Assembly (NCBI GenBank): GCA_013399695.1
Contig: VXAU01001332.1
Span: 124,186-188,185, forward strand
Origin: Formicarius rufipectus
Taxonomy: Eukaryota > Chordata > Aves > Passeriformes > Formicariidae
Direction of reading: 5' to 3'
DNA length: 64,000 nucleotides
Below, piece after piece: positions 55,786-64,000 of the stretch. Each line of letters opens with the position of its first letter. Within the stretch, counting starts at the first letter, position 1. The notes beneath the pieces are model-generated. The model was not told where the DNA came from and did no database searches. It saw only the letters and a list, made by a program, of their open reading frames with translations. The position numbers and the translations under genes are program-made.

Positions 55786-58700
55786 CCAGAATCTTGGCAG
55801 TAAAACGTCACAGTTTCTCTTTGGAATGTAAGTGGTAAATGCAGGAGAAAGTAACTGTTTGCTTAGCACTGAGAAACTAAGGCCTCTTAATGAGGCTCTT
55901 AACCCACTAATGAGCCTCCTGTAAGAGGGATATCTATTGCCAGCACATCTCCAATATGTAGTTCTGTGATTTCTCCATTTTTCATTGTTACCAGCTGCCA
56001 GGCACCTGCCACTCTGAGTTAGTGATTTCTGCATTATGGGACTGTGCACACATGTATTACCTTTAGACAATATTGGTGACACCAGAGAGAAGGCTTAGCT
56101 GATAAATAAATTGTCTTTCCATCTTCCTCTGAATTATAATAGTGAAGACATTATTTGTAAGGATATAGGAAAAAAAATCTCTGCTCTTTTACTATGGAAA
56201 TCTCTTATTACTGCATTTCAGGAAAATAGTTAGTCGAAGAAAACTGGGAGTCACATGTAGAAGGGCAATTAGGCAATTTTCAGGTGGAAATATTCACCCC
56301 AGGGACAGGTTCTTATGTCCCCTAATAGCATGGTATAGAAAGCACCCATATAATAAGAGCAAACAGCAGCCAGCCTATCGGTCAAGGCCATAGGACTCTT
56401 GAAATGAAAGGATGTGTCTGAAATCCTGTGTGTGCCCTGGGTTTGGTGACCTCCTGTAGACTTAACACAGACACCAAGTACCTACATCCTGGTAGATGGC
56501 CCCCAGTCCCTCTGGGGTAAAAGGAGGCTATTTAACCAGCTTGTCAGTAACGTTAGTGCAGATATTTTTATCCTGCATAGACACAAAGTAATATTTGTTC
56601 CCTGTTGCCTTTAGTTATACACTACATCCCTGGTGTTTTTCTGCTTTGCCAGGTGGCATGCGGATTGTTATGTGCCCTCGTGCAGTGAAGACATCACAAA
56701 ACTCATCTCCCCATTGTTAATTACTGAACAGAGAAACTGCAATTTTGAAACAGGCTTTATTTTCTACACCATTTTTAGTGTTGTTCCCCAATAGGAATAA
56801 AAGAGATGGCCCAAAGGCAGGTTCCACCTGAGATGCTCAGCAGATGTTGCAGCCCCGCAGCTGCAGGACACGGCTGGCTGAGCAGCATGCCGAGCAGAGC
56901 ATAGTGTGTGCACCATGCTGCTGCCTTGCAGAGGGGCTCATACTGCTGGGGCCAGGGGATAACCCTAACCTTGCTTTGCTGAGTACTAAAGATAACAGTA
57001 AAAATGAAGATATAGTGTATCTCTTGGGATAAATCTTGAAAGAAAAATAGTTTATTAAAAAAAACCTGCCTGGTCTTATGTTCCTAAAATCTTATGTAAA
57101 TTTTAAAACTTCAGGAGTCTGGTGAGAGGCAGATATCCTGTGTAGCATCCTCAGATGCTCTACAGCTCTTCATAGACTTATTTTCTAACCACAGGCATTG
57201 ATTTTAAACAAGTGAACACACATTTCTTGAGGCCTCAGAAAACCTTGTGGGGGCCACAGAGTGAGGCTGCTCTTCTCTGTCATGCTGATGTCTGCACCTG
57301 GCCAGGTTGTATTGGGTTAGTTGTAGTGCCTCATCAAGGTGGTAATTTTCCAGTCCAAGGTCACTCTTCATATGTACTTGATCATGAGGGAAAGGCTGTA
57401 AAACCTCAGAACACCATGCTGTATGTGGAATCCCCAATACCTTCCTCTGGGGCAGCTCTTGAGAAGTGAAAATTGTAATTGCTAGAGTTTCTACCTCTTC
57501 AAGAAGATGGTTTGTATCTTCCTAAGAGTTGGGAGTTTGGGTGGGTTTTGGCCCTTTCACACCATTTTTCTACAGTTGGAATGGCTTCTGGTTTCATTTT
57601 CCATCATGCTGCAGTGTGTTGGAGAGCTACTTAAGCTCACTCTTAGGCTTAGCCAGGGCTGGGCTGTATCTTCATCCTCCTACTCCAGCACCTCCAGATT
57701 TTCGAGACCTAATAAAGCACTGGGACCAGACCCAAGGGCAGACCCCTTGGACATCATGGTGGACAGGACCTCATACCATCTTCCCACTGTATTTGCCTGC
57801 CACTGATGACCTCTGTTCACTGTGGCTTAAAGACCATCTTGGGAATCTTTTCTGTATCACTTTACAAATCCCCATTCCAGCATCTTTTCTGATGTTTGTT
57901 TTTTTTGTTTCCAGCCTTCTGACTGGAAATAGGATAATGGGCTTCCTTGAGTAAGAAATGTTTGTTACTGAGGTTTTATCCTAGTAGATCACTGTTCTCA
58001 TCAACCTGTGATGTTCTCTAATTTAGTTCTAGATAAGTTTCAGCATGTTCAAAATAACAGCAATTCAAAAATTCTTTCAGTCCAAGTTACCTATTTCTTT
58101 CCTGTTACCCTTCCCCTCTTACACCTAATTCTCTTGTCTTCCACTCCCCTTAATATGCAGAACAAGTATATTAGGGCCAATCTGACAGAGCAATGGAATG
58201 AGAGAAGTAGATGGAAAAGACACAACTTTTCCCAGTATGTGGGAGAAATGAGGGAGTTTCTTTCCCAAAAGTGATTTGACAAAAATGACTGTTCTACAAA
58301 TAGAAGCTCTATGAGTGAGGGCAGTGAGGTGCAAAGATAGCTAGACCCTTCAGCAGAAACCTATCTAGAGATACAGGATCACACACAAAAAGCTGGGAAG
58401 CGCTTGGTGTTGAGAGGGAATTAGGCAATTATGAGGAACTACACCAGAAAAATTAGGGGTACTTGGCAAATGAGAGAGGGTATGCCAGGGTTTGCATGTG
58501 GACACCTACTCTCAGGAGCTGGAGGACAGAGGAGACAGTGCAACCTGTTCAAACAGACTGATTGAAGATTAGGACTTACATGGAGAAAGCTAAATTCAGG
58601 AGTCATAGCATGATTCAAATTAGAACAAATATGAGTGTGTGCATGTGTATAGGAAAAAGCAATAACTGGCCAGTGAATGCATCACAATTTGTGTGAAATA

Positions 58701-60036
58701 ACTACCCACCACAGCTGAGATGGTGCATTTTGACAAAGATTAAGCAACCCACTAAAAACAACATCCAAAATATACACATACTGTTTAACAGTCTGGACAG
58801 TGAAACATCAGCAGAAAAAACTTTGACCCATTTTAAAGGGTGAGCATATAGGTTGAGACAGTAGCATGCTTTTGCTAAGGAAATATCTAAACAGCTTTCC
58901 CCTTCAGAATACTGGGAAAAAATCTCCAGTGAATTCTGTGGAATTCATACAGAACTATAATCACCAATGCTGCTGAGAGGATATTAATGACATTAATTAC
59001 TGCAGATGTGATATCTTTGTCATTTTGTCAAAAATGAAGTTATTCTCCCAGTTTTAGAAAGTGAAAGGAAATGAACATGGGGTAGAGTATAAGACCATGT
59101 CACCACAACTGAAATATTCATGAATATAGTCTCTTGAATATTTATTGTAATAGCTAAAGAAAAAGAATGCAGCAAAAAAATTAAACAAAATCCACTTGGT
59201 ATACAGAAATCACATAGAAACACAATATACAATGGAATACACATGGTCTCTACGTCCACATAGAATTAAAACTCTCCACGTGGATAAAACTTGTACTTCA
59301 CATTCAGAAAGAGCTCCCAAGGATGTATGCAGAAGATTCACAAATTTTGTCACTCAGCAGCATTTTAACTAATATATTTTTTAAACCCACAGTAACTATA
59401 TTGTTATAGTAAGAGTCAGGGGAGAAGGCACAGACTGAGTCTCACCCCTTCACAAATGTATCCTAAGCAGGTATTTCATCTTTTTTTCACTAACAATTCA
59501 GCTAACAAATTAGTTTGAGGGAACCAGAACAGCTGCATATTTTCAAGGTAAGCATTTATCTTTGTGCATGTAATCACATGCCTATGAGGAACAATAAAAA
59601 AACTAGGTAAAATTATCTGCCAGCCCTTGAACTGTCAGGTCACTTAGCAACAAAAAGTTTATGTAGTCCTGTAGCAGTCTGTATATCATATATCTCTATT
59701 TAAGTGGTACCTCATATTATGACTGCTACTTTGTTGCTCGGCTACAGTGATGCCGAGACTTTCCTGTTTTGATTAAGCAATCCCCATTTTCTCTCCATAT
59801 ACATTTTCATTTAACTCTGGTTTGTATAATTTTGCAGAAGTTTTAATGGCAGAAGGTACAAAAAAGTGAGAATTTTCAGGACATTTCAGGTCATTCCAAA
59901 TACTGTCCTGTGCTACTTAATGCAATCTGGCTACGTTGCTTTCTCAGAGAAACGTATTTGATGACATAGGAAAAGAAACCCATGATACTGGTTTACAGCA
60001 GGCCTTAGGGTTTCATTCTCTTCCTGGTCAAGCTAA

Positions 60037-60200
60037 TTAAAAAAACCCCCAAAACAAACAAACAAACAAATGAAAAACAAACAAACAAGGAAAAAAAATC
60101 CCAATCCCCAAAAAACAACCAACCAACAACAACAAAAAACAAAACAAAAAAAACAACATAAAAACAAAAACAAAAAAACAACAAACAAACAAAAACCCAA
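60037..60200 (+). repeat. A/C-rich (CAAA)n low-complexity tract
   Basis: aaacaaacaaacaaa units with A runs and occasional ccc, about 160 bases. Confidence 0.9.
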
Positions 60201-63200
60201 CCCCTAAATTGGCCTTGTACATTGTCATAAAAATGCATCAGATCAAACAAAAAATCTAGTATGTACCTTTTAGTATGGTATCAAGGTATATATATATTTT
60301 TTTTTTATGAAATCTGTTCAGCAAGACCAGTTCCTTCCCATGGCCCAGACACAGTGGCCTGTCTCTTTCTAGCAAATTTCCAAGACAGAAGACACATTCC
60401 TTTGAAACTAGATATGCAGTAAGCATTAACAGAGTCTGTTGGGCGTGACTGGGAACCCGTGACAGATCAGTGGTTCAGAGTTTACAATCCCAACTGTACC
60501 CAAGTGTTGCTAAGTAGTGGTGGCCTTGCTCATAATCTTAGAGAACAATTAGAAATATTCAAGGATAGCAGGAAAGGAAAAATAAATTACTGAATTTCTC
60601 CTTTTAGCGTCATGGTTAGATTCTGACCTGCATTTTGCTTCCATTTGTACCTCAGATTTACTCCTAACAATGGAGTTGTTGAACTCTGAAGGACATATAA
60701 CAGTGGAGTGAAGAATGTAGGTCAATACATTTAAGGATGTATCTTCCATCTTTAGAATCTACAGAAGTTAAAAAACTTAATTGTCAGAAGTGACTAATTA
60801 AGGTCAGCATCCACTGTGCTGTGCTGCTGACTGTGACCTTCAAACTGTTCCCAAAAATGTTAACCCAGAGCACCAACTGAAGTTTGAAGAGTCATCTGCA
60901 AGTGTATTGGGTACCTCTATTTAGTATTTCAGGTAAATATTATGAATGAACAGTATCAGATTAAAGAAAACATGCTCACATGATATTATGCAATACAGGC
61001 ATAATAACTCAATGTTAACTGCTGAGCTCTAAGAGATTCTTTTAATACTTCTAGAGAACATGCTTTGAAAATGTGTGCAGACAGCTTAGAAATGATTATA
61101 AGCATCTTCTGACTGAAAGCATTGTCCCACTAGTGTTGGCATAACTTGACAATTTTCAGAAAAGGACACTCACAACTCTAAAAGTAAAATTGACATGCAC
61201 TTGCAGTAAACATACAAATATCTTTTACCATTGTCTTGTATATGAAAAATAGTTTAACTTACTTAAAAATATCCTTACACTACACTGGTAAAGTGTTTAC
61301 TATAGAATTTCTCTAGAAGACATGTACATCTACTGGAAATCTTAAGCCACACAGGCATCATCAACAGCTTATCAAGCATACATGATGCTCCCCTTTCACA
61401 CAAGTTTATATACACTGAGTAAATAATTAAATATTGCACTTATTGGCCCATGATCCCTCAATTTTGAGGTATTCAAAAATAGAAAACATATCTATTTGTT
61501 TGTAACATAATTTCATGCAACATTTAAGACATTTGAAATCCACAAACACTAGTGTATAGGTTACACATTGTGACAGTCCAACTGAGTCACAACATATCTG
61601 ACATTACTGACAAAATACTGAACAGGAGCTACAGCACAAACATTTCATTTATCACTAGTTGCAGGTACATGTCAGAATTACTCAAGGAAATTTATCACCA
61701 GAAGTGTTAAGTAATCTCCAGCTTTCATTTCATTTTCATGCATGTTATACATGATCCAGAAGCTATTGGAAAATTGGGATTTTTGCTTTCCCTCAAGATT
61801 AAATTCCAAGTACCTTATTCTAAAAATGACATGCCATCTACCTTTGCTGGAACCATGGATAATATGCCTGTGGTCTTCAAATGTAACACATTTGATTTCC
61901 AGCAGTAATGAAGATTTATGGATAAATTCCACTGTGGCATTTAGGAAGGTGGCACTGAGCATGAACAAACGTGAACTACATTTACCCCTAAATAAATAAA
62001 ACTGGTAGAATTCACTCAAATAATTGAGATCAGTTGCCTCTTTAAATGAGACTTAACAAATTATGAAGCTTGGGTCTAGAGTCAAAATGTATGGATTAAA
62101 TGGTGTAAATTAACACAACTTACTCCCCTCTTGGCATAAGTGAAGACATGTTGCTTTACACCCCCTGAGGGTTTATTTATAAGGATTCAAACTCATGATC
62201 TTACACTGCTAAATCTGTCATCTGTCATCCTAAAGAAGAATTAGGCTCAAACATTATGTATCTATATAAAACAGGCCAAGAAGGAATTGGTCTGTCAGCA
62301 GAACAGAAATTTAGTTGATGTCTGTAAAAGTGCAAGTAATAAAACTTACCTCTCACAAACAAATAGAAAAAAGGGTAGTTGGGGAGGGGTGGAGTTTGGG
62401 AAGGGGCTTCTTTTTGAATGCAATTGCTGCATCGTTCATCTGCTACAGAAGAAACAAATGCATCGTCATCAAATGCAGAGTTTTTGTGACTATTTTTTTT
62501 TTACAAAAGGCAAAATGAAAGTATTCTCAAAGTTAGGATCAAGCTCCAGCAAATTTTGTGCATCCTGAAATAGCACTTCATTTCTAAAATAAAGAAGATG
62601 CAGGTGGTACACATGAATATACAGAGCTCAGCAGACTGGGAAGAAAATTTAATCTTTCAGACTGGTGCTCTGGAAAAGGCCACATAGATGTAGTTGCTCA
62701 GGTAGTTTCTCTAGGCATTACATTAAGTATAAGCACAAAGGAACAAACAGTTCCAGGTAACAGTCACTTACACAGCTGTTCAGAGAGGAAGTATTTTTTG
62801 ACAGACGATCAGGCTAGTTCATACGTATTTAAAACAGCAAATGAACAAGTATAAATAAAGTCTAAATAAACTGGTCTAATCACCAACAATAAAAATAAAA
62901 GATACAGCATTAAGTTAGTTGTGTTATAGCTTATGAATACAAACTCTTAAAAGAAAAAAACAAATGTGTGTCTGAAGGTTCAACCCAGCAGGGCTTGGTA
63001 GCTGTTCAGAAGGCTGGTCAGGAGACACCACAGGAACCAGTCATTCCCATGCTTCTGTGTGCTCACAAGGATTTTCTGAGTTTGAAGGTACAGCAAGCAA
63101 CACAATGTCAGAGCATCACAAGGCTGGTGCCATGCACAAGATTAGCCTGCTGCTACATGCTTTACTCTAGATCATAACTTGGAAAATGGTTTGTGTAGTA

Positions 63201-64000
63201 TTACTTCAGCTGGCACTATGAAGCTCAGGACCCTCTGCCCAAAAGCATCTGATCTCTCAGGAATTTAGCATGCTCGTTATGTCAACTGCTGTATCTCATC
63301 AAATGGATAAATCTCAGCTGAAGGGGGGTATCTGTGGCTGGACCAATGATTTGTTGTGATGTTCAGTCCTATTTCTGTGAGAGTGACAACAAAGGTGTGC
63401 AAGCACTTTTTCACCAAGATTTGTGATGAGGCTGAAAGCAGTTTTGGATCTGTTATCCTAGGCTTCAATTTAATGATCCATCTCCTTTCCTACCACTAAA
63501 ATTTGATGTTTTGTAGCCTGGTACTGGCTCTTGATGGAATTGTGCTGCACTAATGGATTGATCAAGGATATAGCAAAAAACTGTTTGTCTCCTCCAACAA
63601 CTCATGATCACTGGATATGTGTGAAGAACATGAGATTGATTAAATTTAGGCCCTTGATCAAGTTGGGATGGGTTTTTCAAAAATGTTCAGCCTACTTCGA
63701 TTTAAGAAAACTGGAGTTCTACCACATAAAATCCAGAGAAGCCAAACCAGATTAACACATTCTGTTTTTGTATGTTCTATCTTATAACAGGCCAAGGCAT
63801 AATTTCAATACTGCTAGCCCCCTCAGAATTTTTAGAATGTTTGGGGAAGGGATTGTAAGTTACTTCTCCAAAGCTTTTCTGCCATTGGTGTTTCTCTATA
63901 ATAGGCAAGTTCCAGCTGAGAGAGGCACTTGAGAACATGATGCTCATGATCTATGTGACCAAATTTTACAGCAGAAAACTCAACACTACTGTGAAGCATG

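Larger units (their letters stand above)
53096..64000. other. Intergenic sequence to window end
   Basis: Apart from the possible LTR at 55.4-55.8 kb and the A/C-rich tract at 60 kb, I see nothing supported. By mammalian gene order the next gene should be RAB3C, convergent (- strand). I looked for its C-terminal coding exon (ending in a CAC-type prenylation motif) and found none, so it probably lies beyond 64 kb. AT-rich sequence from about 60.8 kb onward could belong to its 3'UTR, but nothing proves it. Confidence 0.5.

Noticed and set aside
60005..60250. Phe/Val-rich - strand frames resembling membrane proteins
   Set aside because: Pure product of the A/C-rich low-complexity tract.
59000..64000. 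RAB3C C-terminal exon or 3'UTR on the - strand
   Set aside because: Expected from mammalian gene order, but no coding exon or prenylation-motif terminus was found; left as a possibility only.

Overview
This window is vertebrate, almost certainly avian, nuclear DNA. The evidence is several CR1 LINE fragments of the bird type (with the usual 3' motif and reverse-transcriptase C-terminal remnants), an ERVL-type solo LTR of a kind I associate with non-galliform birds, and a compact-intron version of one recognisable gene, PDE4D (cAMP-specific 3',5'-cyclic phosphodiesterase 4D), on the + strand. In birds this gene is expected on chromosome Z; that is background knowledge and cannot be read from the window.

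Layout. Bases 1-6.8 kb are intronic sequence of the long PDE4D isoforms with CR1 pieces. At 6807-6854 lies a 16-codon alternative first exon matching the N-terminus of the super-short isoform PDE4D6, with a plausible promoter just upstream. After a 7.1 kb intron come nine exons used by all PDE4D isoforms (13974-26269). They hold the C-terminal half of UCR2, the linker, the whole catalytic HD-type domain and the regulatory C-terminus. All junctions are in phase. The spliced PDE4D6 reading frame is 1551 bp, 516 aa plus stop. One 88-bp intron uses a GC rather than GT donor. A long AT-rich 3'UTR follows, with several poly(A) signals between 26.6 and 30.6 kb.

From about 30.6 kb to the end I find no convincing protein-coding gene. 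This intergenic tract contains an ERVL-like LTR (34.6-35.35 kb) with an internal GT-rich expansion, CR1 fragments, microsatellites, a six-N assembly gap (39876-39881), an isolated CpG island (about 52.0-52.3 kb), and a 451-bp retroposed element (45640-46090). That element is flanked by a perfect 15-bp target-site duplication, has a trinucleotide tail, and is neither CR1 nor LTR. It is the least expected item in the window.

How the gene works: PDE4D hydrolyses cAMP. UCR2 folds over the active site and restrains it, and the C-terminal region carries an ERK docking and phosphorylation module. Starting at the PDE4D6 exon removes UCR1 and the first half of UCR2, giving a super-short enzyme under its own promoter. 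Gene and isoform names come from recalled family sequences; no database search was possible.
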